From: Candidatus Iainarchaeum sp.
GTDB taxonomy: Archaea; Iainarchaeota; Iainarchaeia; Iainarchaeales; JAAZKV01
Direction of reading: 5' to 3'
DNA: 10,558 nucleotides
NCBI GenBank assembly: GCA_028690725.1
Contig: JAQVAR010000023.1
Span: 1 to 10,558 of the forward strand
Below are positions 1 through 5,809 of this stretch, piece after piece. How positions within the stretch are numbered: the first letter of the stretch is position 1; each line of letters opens with the position of its first letter. Position numbers and translations under genes: made by a program. Below the pieces are notes generated by a model. The model was not told where the DNA came from, ran no database searches, and saw nothing but the letters and a program-made list of their open reading frames with translations.

Positions 1-1329
1 ATTTCATCAAATGCTGCTGTAAAAATTCTTGAAAAAGGTTTACCAATATTTGATTCTGGTGCATTCTATTCAAGAGCATTATTGTTTCATTATTCACAAG
101 CAATTTCAATGATCATATTTGGAGTAAATGATTTTGGAGCAAGATTTCCTTCTATTATTTTTGGATTGTTAACTGTTCTACTAGCATTTTTGTTTGGAAA
201 AGAATTTGGTGGAAAAAAAGCTGGTTTGATGACAGCATTGTTTTGTACAATATTCTTTTTAGAAGTATTTTATTCTAGACAAGCTAGATTCTACCAATTA
301 TTCCAATTATTGTTTTTTGCAACAATATTTTTTTCTTACAAAGCAAAAAACAATTTCAAATATTATTATTTTGCATTAACAACTTTTGTACTAGCTATTG
401 ATACTCAAATAGCAGGAATAATTCTTACACCAATTCTATTATACCCTTTTTTAAGGAAAAAGAATTTGTCAAAAAAGTTTTTGTTAAAAAACAAATTTTT
501 TTTATTATTATTAATACCAATAACATATTTTTTGATTGGAAGATTTGTTAATGCAATTAATATTAGTACTAGCACAGAATTATTTTTTAATTATATAATA
601 GGTTATTTTGGTTTTTTTTCACACATGCAATTCTTACTAATATTTGCTTTAATAGGATTATATTATTGTTTTAGAGAAAAAAAAGAACTTTGCTTTTTAC
701 TAATTGTTCCCACTGCACTTTTATTATTATTAGTATTCTTTGTTGACTTGTTTGCTTTTAGATATATTTATTTTATTACTTTTCCAATAATCATTTTCTC
801 AACATTAATGTTTTATTATTTATCAAAAAAATATGATTCTTTAATAATAATAGTTTTTTTTATAATGATTTTTTTAACATCCAACTTGTTTAATCCTTTC
901 ATTTACACTAATGTTCTTGTTCCAATTCAAAGAAATTTTAATGATTTTTCAGCACCAGAAATAAATTATAAGAATATTCCAAATGAATTATTATTAGAAT
1001 TGAAAAGCGAGGATTCTAGAATAATAACTCTTTATTCTCCACATGTTGAATGGTACATAAAAAAACCTTTTAGAATAATACCTTTTTCTATGAGTGGAAA
1101 AGGAAGTAATACTATTAATCGTTATAATCCTGAAATTGATAAGAATGTTGACGTTTATTCAGGACAAGAATTTTTAGAAGAAAAACCTGTTGGAGAATAC
1201 TATTTTATTGGAGACAATTTTTCTATGTCAAAATTAAAGCCCTTTCAAATAGATTTTTTAGATAATATTCTTGTTAATTGTGAAGAATTGTTCTCTAATA
1301 ATAGTATTGTAATCAAGAAATGTTCCTAA
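1..1329 (+). CDS. GT39/ArnT-like membrane glycosyltransferase, 5'-truncated by window edge
   Basis: Probable GT-C fold integral-membrane glycosyltransferase that moves a sugar from a polyprenyl-phosphate donor to a surface acceptor. The frame is open from base 1, so the true start lies outside the window; a TTG at 82 is only an internal codon. About 442 residues are visible. The first residues (ISSNAAVKILEKGLPIF, then a Gly-Ala-Phe-Tyr and HYSQAISMIIFG stretch) match the segment just after the Asp-Glu of the first extracytoplasmic loop of GT39 proteins, so only about 40-60 residues should be missing. Many hydrophobic helices follow, then a soluble tail from about residue 300 with YSPHVEWYIKKPFRIIPF, a region common in ArnT-like proteins. 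The GT2 gene at 4693 could make its lipid-linked donor. The gene ends 19 bp before the convergent abiEii gene. Family call is fairly sure; substrate is unknown. Confidence 0.8.
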   Translation: MSSNAAVKILEKGLPIFDSGAFYSRALLFHYSQAISMIIFGVNDFGARFPSIIFGLLTVLLAFLFGKEFGGKKAGLMTALFCTIFFLEVFYSRQARFYQLFQLLFFATIFFSYKAKNNFKYYYFALTTFVLAIDTQIAGIILTPILLYPFLRKKNLSKKFLLKNKFFLLLLIPITYFLIGRFVNAINISTSTELFFNYIIGYFGFFSHMQFLLIFALIGLYYCFREKKELCFLLIVPTALLLLLVFFVDLFAFRYIYFITFPIIIFSTLMFYYLSKKYDSLIIIVFFIMIFLTSNLFNPFIYTNVLVPIQRNFNDFSAPEINYKNIPNELLLELKSEDSRIITLYSPHVEWYIKKPFRIIPFSMSGKGSNTINRYNPEIDKNVDVYSGQEFLEEKPVGEYYFIGDNFSMSKLKPFQIDFLDNILVNCEELFSNNSIVIKKCS

Positions 1330-1348
1330 TTAATTATACATAATATTT

Positions 1349-2083
1349 TTATAGTTTTAATTCTCTTATAATAAAATCTTTTACTGTTTTGAATTCTGGT
1401 AATTCTTGTAGGATAAAATGTTTTAGTTCTTCTTTCCAAATAAAAGAATAATCATCTATTTTTGCTAAAATCATTTTTTTTAATTCTTTTTCACTTGTTT
1501 TTATTCCCTTATCTTCTAATTTTTTTAATAAAAAATCTTTATTAGGTTTTATTATTTTTAACAAGAAAAAAATATCATATAAGTCTCTTGCTTTTGTTCT
1601 ATTCAAAATAGCATGAATTTTTTCTGCAAAAATTTCTTTTAAAGACATTGTTTTTATTATAAAAGGAGGAACATCAGGATAAAAAGAAATGAATTCTTTG
1701 TTTTCAACAGAACAAATTTTTTTTGAAACATTAATATCTATTCTAACAGTATTTTTTTCTGTTAATATTCCATTAAACCTTAGTTTGAATAAATGAGAAT
1801 TCCTAATTTTTTTGTAATCCAATAAAATATTGTTCTTTTTGCAAAACTCTTCTAATAATTCTTTGTCAACATCTTTGTTTGTAGAAAAATCTAAATCCTC
1901 AGAAAATCGGGGTAAAGAATAAAACTTGTATAATGCTGTTCCACCTTTAAATATTAAATCATCCATTTTTTTTGACAAATAATATAATAAGTGGTCTTGA
2001 AACCAAGTTTTTTCTATGTGTTCTTTGTTTGAAAGATTATTTCTTTTTCCAATTGTTATTAACAATTCATTATCAATTTCCAT
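1349..2083 (-). CDS. abiEii: AbiEii-family nucleotidyltransferase toxin
   Basis: Toxin half of a type IV AbiE toxin-antitoxin/abortive infection pair; characterised relatives are nucleotidyltransferases, some acting on tRNA or binding GTP. The 244 residues show the family motifs in order: KGGTAL at 46-51, RFSEDLDF at 59-66 with the metal-binding Asp63 and Asp65, a third acidic strand RIDIN at 114-118, and LKEIFAEKIHAILNR followed by ARDLYD at about 148-170, which holds the conserved Lys155, Arg166 and Asp167. All key residues are present, so the enzyme looks intact. The start overlaps the end of abiEi by 25 bp, the usual antitoxin-then-toxin order, implying a bicistronic mRNA and translational coupling. 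It converges with the GT39 gene. Phage defence versus plain genome maintenance cannot be told from sequence. Confidence 0.88.
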   Translation of the reverse strand: MEIDNELLITIGKRNNLSNKEHIEKTWFQDHLLYYLSKKMDDLIFKGGTALYKFYSLPRFSEDLDFSTNKDVDKELLEEFCKKNNILLDYKKIRNSHLFKLRFNGILTEKNTVRIDINVSKKICSVENKEFISFYPDVPPFIIKTMSLKEIFAEKIHAILNRTKARDLYDIFFLLKIIKPNKDFLLKKLEDKGIKTSEKELKKMILAKIDDYSFIWKEELKHFILQELPEFKTVKDFIIRELKL

Positions 2084-2685
2084 TTTTCATCCCTCACACC
2101 ACTTTTTTTACTCAAAGGATCCAAATAAATATATTTTTTTGAAACATTTAATTCTTTTTTTAATAGAAAAGCAATTCTTTTTAGTTCATTACATTTTTTT
2201 GCGTAATTCAACAATTTTTTTGAATCCAATTCAGGCAAAGCGTCTATTATAATGTGCAAAGGATGTATTCCAATACTATCAATAAACGCTTTTTCTGGTT
2301 CAGCAATAAAAGTATTAACCCCACTTATTTTTGTTGAATTAAAACCAAAAAAATTTTTTGTTTTATGATAAATTAAATTATTGATTTTTTTTGACCTTTT
2401 TGTAGTCATCAAAAAAATACTATTAGGAATTTGAGAAATTAAACCATGATAACTTAAAGCAGAAGCACAAGAAATATAAGAAGGATTATTTAGAAAAGGA
2501 GAAAAAATTAATGGATTGTCATGTAAAGAATACTTGTCTCGCATTAACCTACAAATAGTTTTTCCTTTAACCATTCTTGCTAACAACACTTTAGCATAAT
2601 TTCTGTTTTTTGTTATTTTTGCTATATCAGACAAAGAAAAAACAGGCATTTTTCTCATTGTTTTTAAAACTTCCAAATCATACAT
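2059..2685 (-). CDS. abiEi: AbiEi-family winged-helix antitoxin/transcriptional regulator
   Basis: Antitoxin half of the AbiE pair. In characterised systems AbiEi neutralises AbiEii indirectly and represses its own promoter by binding inverted repeats. Counting from the ATG at 2685 it has 208 residues: an N-terminal winged helix-turn-helix at about 15-55 (VFSLSDIAKITKNRNYAKVL, then KGKTICRLMRDKYSL) and the signature NPSYISCASALSYHGLISQI at about 67-86, followed by MTTKRSKKI and AEPEKAFID (about 128-136). An upstream in-frame TTG at 2703 would add six residues. The ATG at 2685 is preferred because a box A at 2708-2715 is centred about 26 nt upstream, as for a leaderless archaeal mRNA. A 9-bp inverted repeat beside that promoter is a plausible autoregulatory site. 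The 3' end overlaps the toxin gene. Confidence 0.85.
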   Translation of the reverse strand: MYDLEVLKTMRKMPVFSLSDIAKITKNRNYAKVLLARMVKGKTICRLMRDKYSLHDNPLIFSPFLNNPSYISCASALSYHGLISQIPNSIFLMTTKRSKKINNLIYHKTKNFFGFNSTKISGVNTFIAEPEKAFIDSIGIHPLHIIIDALPELDSKKLLNYAKKCNELKRIAFLLKKELNVSKKYIYLDPLSKKSGVRDEKWKLIMNC

Positions 2686-2705
2686 ACAAATAATATAAAA
2701 CAAAC

Positions 2706-2760
2706 AATATTTAAACCTTTGTTGTAAGAAAGTTACTATTTATATATACTATCTTACAAC
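2706..2760 (-). promoter_or_regulatory. abiE promoter with flanking inverted-repeat operator
   Basis: On the minus strand TTTAAATA (2715-2708) sits about 26 nt before the preferred abiEi ATG, fitting archaeal box A with leaderless initiation. Directly upstream are perfect 9-bp inverted arms, GTTGTAAGA at 2721-2729 and TCTTACAAC at 2752-2760, separated by 22 bp that hold another TATA-like tract. AbiEi proteins are known to bind inverted repeats at their own promoters, so this is the likely autoregulatory operator. That binding is inferred, not shown. Confidence 0.55.
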
Positions 2761-2819
2761 GAAAGAACATAATAAAAAAATTTAAATACTTTCTAGCTAG
2801 ATAATTATTTCATATACCC

Positions 2820-2847
2820 CCCAACATTGCTCTATTGCAACGTTGGG
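2820..2847. other. GC-richer 11-bp hairpin, possible small RNA or terminator
   Basis: Arms CCCAACATTGC (2820-2830) and GCAACGTTGGG (2837-2847) pair over 11 positions with one mismatch (A/C on plus, G/U wobble on minus) around a 6-nt loop. It stands out from the AT-rich surroundings. A box A-like TTTAAATA at 2781-2788 on plus would initiate near 2808, and a T-rich run follows at 2848-2868, so a short plus-strand RNA ending after the hairpin is possible. It also separates the abiE promoter from the Bro-N fragment. Function unknown. Confidence 0.35.
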
Positions 2848-2873
2848 TTTATATTTAATTTTTTTGTAATTTA

Positions 2874-3060
2874 TCAAACCAAACTATACGTTTTTATCTG
2901 GGAACAATTTGTCACCGACTCATTTCCTCCTTCTAAAAATCTATGTTTTAACACTTTTCAATAATTTCTCGCATTTTGAAAATCATTTTCTGTTAGAATT
3001 ACAATAACATCAACTACAGAGAAATAAATTATCACTAAATTGGCTTTTTCAATGAAAAAT
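2874..3060 (-). pseudogene. Decayed Bro-N (phage antirepressor-like) fragment, left copy
   Basis: Read on minus, this stretch gives a recognisable piece of a BRO-N domain protein: YFSVVDVIVILTENDFQNAR, NY, an in-frame TGA (2958-2960) where the family has Trp, then KVLKHRFLEGGNESVTNCSQ. It then runs into IKTYSLV and a stop at 2874-2876 instead of the expected QLK-A-DGK continuation. The pattern matches the usual (W)YFS-DVI-LT---YW--LK-RL-EEG--------QLK layout of these proteins, which occur in phages, mobile islands and small archaeal genomes. No credible start is visible upstream, and the internal stop and the abrupt end show it is broken. The 54-bp core (2898-2951) is repeated nearly perfectly at 4581-4634. 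Assignment rests on recalled consensus, not a search. Confidence 0.6.
2898..2951 (+). repeat. 54-bp direct repeat, left copy (brackets ATPase 1)
   Basis: Identical to 4581-4634 at 52 of 54 positions (differences at 2929/4612, C/T, and 2939/4622, A/G) in the same orientation, with identity dropping sharply on both sides. On minus it encodes the Bro-N segment LKHR(F/L)LE(G/E)GNESVTNCSQ. The two copies are 1683 bp apart and bracket the ATPase gene at 3185-4453. Confidence 0.93.
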
Positions 3061-3076
3061 ATAAACAGAAAAATAA

Positions 3077-3126
3077 CGTCCACTGTAATAGACACAAAAA
3101 ACGATTATTGTCCATTATAATAGACA
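3077..3126. promoter_or_regulatory. Two tandem 18-bp palindrome-like operators upstream of ATPase 1
   Basis: Site A, CGTCCACTGTAATAGACA (3077-3094), and site B, TGTCCATTATAATAGACA (3109-3126), are 15/18 alike, and the inner GTCCA-T-TAATAGACAC blocks (3078-3095 and 3110-3127) are 16/18 alike. Site B is an inverted repeat with a single mismatched pair; site A is a weaker version of it. Their centres are 32 bp apart, about three helical turns, and both lie upstream of the ATPase 1 box A. They look like cooperative binding sites for a dimeric regulator, identity unknown. Confidence 0.5.
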
Positions 3127-3145
3127 CTTAGAAAGTTTATTATAA

Positions 3146-3170
3146 GGGAAACTTTTATAAATAGTTTCCC
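3146..3170 (+). promoter_or_regulatory. ATPase 1 promoter: box A inside a perfect 8-bp inverted repeat
   Basis: GGGAAACT (3146-3153) and AGTTTCCC (3163-3170) are perfect inverted arms around TTTATAAAT, itself a box A-like element centred about 27 nt before the ATG at 3185. That spacing implies a leaderless mRNA. A repressor bound to the arms would cover the TATA-binding site. A second overlapping inverted pair, AAAGTTT (3132-3138) with AAACTTT (3149-3155), could offer an alternative structure. Confidence 0.55.
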
Positions 3171-3184
3171 TGTATATAATACTT

Positions 3185-4453
3185 ATGAATTCGGAATTTT
3201 GGGCAAGAGTAATTAAAGATTATTTTGAAAAAGAACTCCCACATACAATAAAAAGAGAATATGTAATTCCATTAGAAAACCCAATAAATAGAAGTATTAC
3301 GCTTACAGGTGGGAGAAGAACAGGCAAAACATTTGAAATATATAATATAATAAAAAAAATTTTGAAAAACAATAAAAAAGAACAAACATTATACATTAAT
3401 TTTGAAAGATCGGATATATTACCAACAATAGAAGATCTTAACACAATAAAAAAAATATATTTTGAAATTGTTCCAGAAAACAAAAAAACATGGTTTTTTT
3501 TAGATGAAATACAAAACGTAAAAAATTGGGAAAATTTTGTAAGACAATGCCTTGACGAAAACATAAACATTTTTTTAACAGGATCATCTTCAAAATTATT
3601 AAGTAAAGAAATTGCAACAAGCATGCGAGGAAGAAACCTTACTTACTCAATATACCCATTTTCATTCAAAGAATACTTAAATGCAAAAGAAATTCAAACC
3701 AAAAAATACTATTCTACAAAAGAAATAAATAAAATAAAAAAAGCTCTTCAAGAATACTTGTTGTATGGAGGATATCCAGAAACAATAATTTATCCCGAAC
3801 AAAAAGAAAAACTGCTTATCGAAATATTAAACACCACAATATACAAAGATGTAGCAGAAAGAGAAAAAATACGAAACATAAAAGCATTAAAACTAACCAT
3901 GAACGCACTAATAAATTCCACTGAATTTTCAACACACAAATACTATAATTTTTTAAAAACACAAGGAATCAAACTAAGCAAAAACACAATATACAATTAC
4001 ATAGAATACTTAAAAGACGCAAATATAATATATACTAATCACAAAAATGAACACTCTTACAAAAAAGCAGAACAAAGCATACCAAAAATATACTTGATTG
4101 ACAATGGAATACTCACAATAAATAATATAGAAGACAAAGGAAGACTCTTAGAAAACATGATATTTATAGAATTAAAAAGAAGAAACCACAAAATCTCTTA
4201 TTATAAAACACAAACTGAAGAAATAGATTTTGTAATACAAAAAGGAAAAAAAATAACTGAATTAATACAATCTAGCATAAGCATAGAACAATTAAACACA
4301 AAAGAAAGAGAAATAAAAGCACTAATAAAAGCAAGTAAAGAATTAAAATGCAATAAACTAACAATAATAAATCTAAACCAAGAAGAAACAATAAAAGAAC
4401 AAGGAAAAACAATAAAAGTAAAACCAGCATGGAAATGGCTATTAGAAGAATAA
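3185..4453 (+). CDS. AAA-family ATPase with C-terminal DUF4143-like domain (ATPase 1)
   Basis: A 422-residue P-loop ATPase of the AAA_14/DUF4143 type. Visible elements: Walker A TGGRRTGKT at 41-49, Walker B WFFLDEIQ at 103-110 followed by NVKNW, sensor LTGSSSKLLS at 131-140, MRGR at 147-150 with YPFSFKEYL, YLLYGGYPE at 191-199, a probable winged-helix region at about 235-285, and a C-terminal domain with YLIDNGIL (303-310), GRLLENMIFIEL (319-330) and EIDFVI (346-351). In this C-terminal PD-(D/E)xK-like domain the ExK is replaced by ELIQ (359-362), as I recall for many archaeal members, so nuclease activity is doubtful. The cellular role of the family is unproven. It is bracketed by 54-bp direct repeats and flanked by Bro-N debris on the other strand, so it looks like a late arrival. 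The ATG at 3185 fits the leaderless promoter. Confidence 0.87.
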   Translation: MNSEFWARVIKDYFEKELPHTIKREYVIPLENPINRSITLTGGRRTGKTFEIYNIIKKILKNNKKEQTLYINFERSDILPTIEDLNTIKKIYFEIVPENKKTWFFLDEIQNVKNWENFVRQCLDENINIFLTGSSSKLLSKEIATSMRGRNLTYSIYPFSFKEYLNAKEIQTKKYYSTKEINKIKKALQEYLLYGGYPETIIYPEQKEKLLIEILNTTIYKDVAEREKIRNIKALKLTMNALINSTEFSTHKYYNFLKTQGIKLSKNTIYNYIEYLKDANIIYTNHKNEHSYKKAEQSIPKIYLIDNGILTINNIEDKGRLLENMIFIELKRRNHKISYYKTQTEEIDFVIQKGKKITELIQSSISIEQLNTKEREIKALIKASKELKCNKLTIINLNQEETIKEQGKTIKVKPAWKWLLEE

Positions 4454-4580
4454 TTTTTATAAAAATTTGTGAATCGTGGAAAAAAATGTTTTATTGAATT
4501 TTCAGATAGGAAAAATTTGTCCCAAAATAGTTTCCAATTTCGCTTTCTCTTAATTTTCCATCTACCACAACTAATTTCAA

Positions 4581-4634
4581 CTGGGAACAATTTGTCACCG
4601 ACTCATTTCCTTCTTCTAAAAGTCTATGTTTTAA
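4581..4634 (+). repeat. 54-bp direct repeat, right copy (brackets ATPase 1)
   Basis: Partner of 2898-2951 (52/54 identical, same orientation). This copy retains the more canonical Bro-N residues on minus (RLLEEG rather than RFLEGG) and continues into the family's QLK---DGK block, whereas the left copy does not. Confidence 0.93.
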
Positions 4635-4662
4635 TTTATTCCAATATTTAAAAAAGATAACA

Positions 4663-4670
4663 TTTAAGTA
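4663..4670 (+). promoter_or_regulatory. Box A of the GT2 gene
   Basis: TTTAAGTA is centred about 27 nt before the GT2 ATG, with an A-rich tract just upstream, consistent with an archaeal BRE/TATA and a leaderless transcript. No Shine-Dalgarno sequence precedes the ATG, only a T-rich tract. Confidence 0.5.
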
Positions 4671-4692
4671 TTCTTTTTTACTTGTTTTTTTC

Positions 4693-5625
4693 ATGAAATC
4701 AATTTCTATTGTTATACCAATTTTAAACGAAGAAAAAAATATTTTACCATTGTACAAAGAAATTGTTTTAGTATTAAAAAAAATGGATTATGAAATAATA
4801 TTTGTTAACGATGGTTCTAATGATAATTCTTTAAAAGAAATGTTAGAAATAAGAAAAAAAGATTCTAAAGTTAAAATAATTGATTTTTACAAGAATTTTG
4901 GACAATCAGCATCAATGAGTGCAGGATTTGATTTAGCTTCAAAAGAATTAGTTTGTTATATTGATGGTGACATGCAAATAAATTTTAATGAATTAGAATT
5001 GTTTTTGAAAAAGATTGAAGAAGGATATGATTGTGTAGTTGGTTATAGGAGTAAGAGAAAAGACAATTTTTCAAAAAACTTTTTATCATTCTTTGCTTCA
5101 AAATTAAGACATTATTTGTTAGGAACCGATTTACATGATTATGGTTGCCCATTCAAAGTTTTTAAAAAAGAATGTTTAAAAGATTTAGAATTATATGGTG
5201 AAATGCACCGTTATATCCCACCAATGCTTCGTTGGAAAGGATATTCTATAACAGAAGTAGAAATATCTCACAGAACAAGAAAGTATGGTAAAACAAAGTA
5301 TAATTGGAAGAGAATACCAAAAGGTTTTTTGGACATGATAATAATATGGTTTTGGCAAAAATATGCTAACAGACCACTACACATTTTTGGTTCAATAGGA
5401 CTAATATCAATTGGAATAGGATTTCTTTTAGGAATAATATTAATTGTTTTGAGATTATTAGGAAGGGTTAGTTTGGTTAACTCTTCAATACCAATGTTTG
5501 CCGGATTAATGTTTGTTTGTGGAGTAATTTTCTTTTGCTTTGGATTAATGGCTGACATGCAAATGAAAACTTATTACAAGGTTAGTGAAAAAAAACCTTT
5601 TAATATTAAAAAAATTTGGAAATGA
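4693..5625 (+). CDS. Polyprenyl/dolichyl-phosphate glycosyltransferase, GT2 (DPM1/GtrB-like)
   Basis: Membrane-anchored GT2 enzyme that transfers a sugar from a nucleotide donor to a polyprenyl phosphate on the cytoplasmic face, giving the lipid-linked donor used by GT-C enzymes such as the GT39 protein at the left edge. In 310 residues: SIVIPILNEEKNI at 5-17, VNDGS at 38-42 (Asp40), FGQSASMSAGFD at 69-80, the metal-binding DxD as DGDMQ at 91-95, the acceptor-loop block EMHRYIPPMLRWKGY at 170-184, HRTRKYGKTKYNW at 193-205, and two C-terminal membrane helices at about 229-254 and 266-286, typical of GtrB/ArnC-like proteins. The ATG at 4693 is set by the box A and the family's usual N-terminus. 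Its last codons are copied exactly at 7517-7555. The sugar is not predictable. Confidence 0.88.
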   Translation: MKSISIVIPILNEEKNILPLYKEIVLVLKKMDYEIIFVNDGSNDNSLKEMLEIRKKDSKVKIIDFYKNFGQSASMSAGFDLASKELVCYIDGDMQINFNELELFLKKIEEGYDCVVGYRSKRKDNFSKNFLSFFASKLRHYLLGTDLHDYGCPFKVFKKECLKDLELYGEMHRYIPPMLRWKGYSITEVEISHRTRKYGKTKYNWKRIPKGFLDMIIIWFWQKYANRPLHIFGSIGLISIGIGFLLGIILIVLRLLGRVSLVNSSIPMFAGLMFVCGVIFFCFGLMADMQMKTYYKVSEKKPFNIKKIWK

Positions 5626-5626
5626 A
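5588..5626 (+). repeat. 39-bp perfect direct repeat, left copy (GT2 3' end; brackets ATPase 2)
   Basis: Covers the last 11 sense codons (KKPFNIKKIWK) and stop of the GT2 gene. An identical 39-bp copy lies at 7517-7555, 1929 bp away, in the same orientation. CAAGGTTA just upstream (5577-5584) has its reverse complement TAACCTTG just upstream of the other copy (7507-7514). A repeat that regenerates a gene's 3' end resembles integration at gene ends. Confidence 0.95.
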
Positions 5627-5677
5627 ATTTATTTTACTAAAACTTATTCTTGTTTTAAATAATAACCAGAAAATAAG

Positions 5678-5699
5678 TATATCCATAATTATGGATATA
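5678..5699. repeat. 22-bp perfect palindrome between GT2 and ATPase 2
   Basis: A perfect dyad with arms TATATCCATAA and TTATGGATATA. It could be an operator or a DNA/RNA hairpin between the converging GT2 and ATPase 2 genes. Five bases downstream, an ATG at 5704 opens an 18-codon frame (MPPKDYKKLFIIKKCTSR, stop at 5758-5760). It has no visible Shine-Dalgarno and is too short to call a gene, though its start is loosely like the first residues of Bro-N proteins. The rest of 5626-5809 is AT-rich; the T-run at 5780-5788 may terminate GT2 transcripts. Confidence 0.6.
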
Positions 5700-5809
5700 T
5701 ACCATGCCTCCAAAAGACTACAAAAAACTATTCATAATAAAAAAATGTACTAGTAGATAGTCAAATATATTAAAATTAATTTTTTTTTAATTAGTAAGAG
5801 TTTGAATGA

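Larger units (their letters stand above)
4491..4694 (-). pseudogene. Decayed Bro-N (phage antirepressor-like) fragment, right copy
   Basis: On minus from an ATG at 4694 the frame gives MKKTSKKEYLNVIFF, then KYWNKLKHRLLEEGNESVTN and CSQLKLVVVDGKLRESEIGN before it loses similarity and stops at 4491. The middle matches the Bro-N core (YW--LK-RL-EEG-----C-QLK---DGK). The expected next block (about TE-IFRLIQSIPSPKAEPFK) is not in frame; a neighbouring frame shows only LETILGQIFPI then a stop, possibly a frameshifted relic. About 68 residues is far short of a full protein of roughly 250-300. Its start overlaps the first two bases of the divergent GT2 gene, so it is unlikely to be expressed as a normal gene. 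It shares a 54-bp block with the left fragment. Confidence 0.6.

Noticed and set aside
2016..2252. Plus-strand open frame of 78 codons across the abiE overlap
   Set aside because: It is antisense to both abiE genes, rich in Phe/Leu/Ile from complementing A-rich codons, and has no family resemblance.
3220..3624. Minus-strand open frames (134 and 60 codons) inside ATPase 1
   Set aside because: They are shadows of the ATPase Walker A/B coding region with low-complexity hydrophobic content and no ribosome site.
4201..4590. Minus-strand frame of 129 codons over the end of ATPase 1
   Set aside because: It runs in a different frame from the Bro-N remnant and is mostly antisense to the ATPase; no motif supports it.
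4469..4651. Plus-strand frame of 60 codons in the ATPase 1-GT2 gap
   Set aside because: It is antisense to the Bro-N fragment, whose recognisable residues are on minus.
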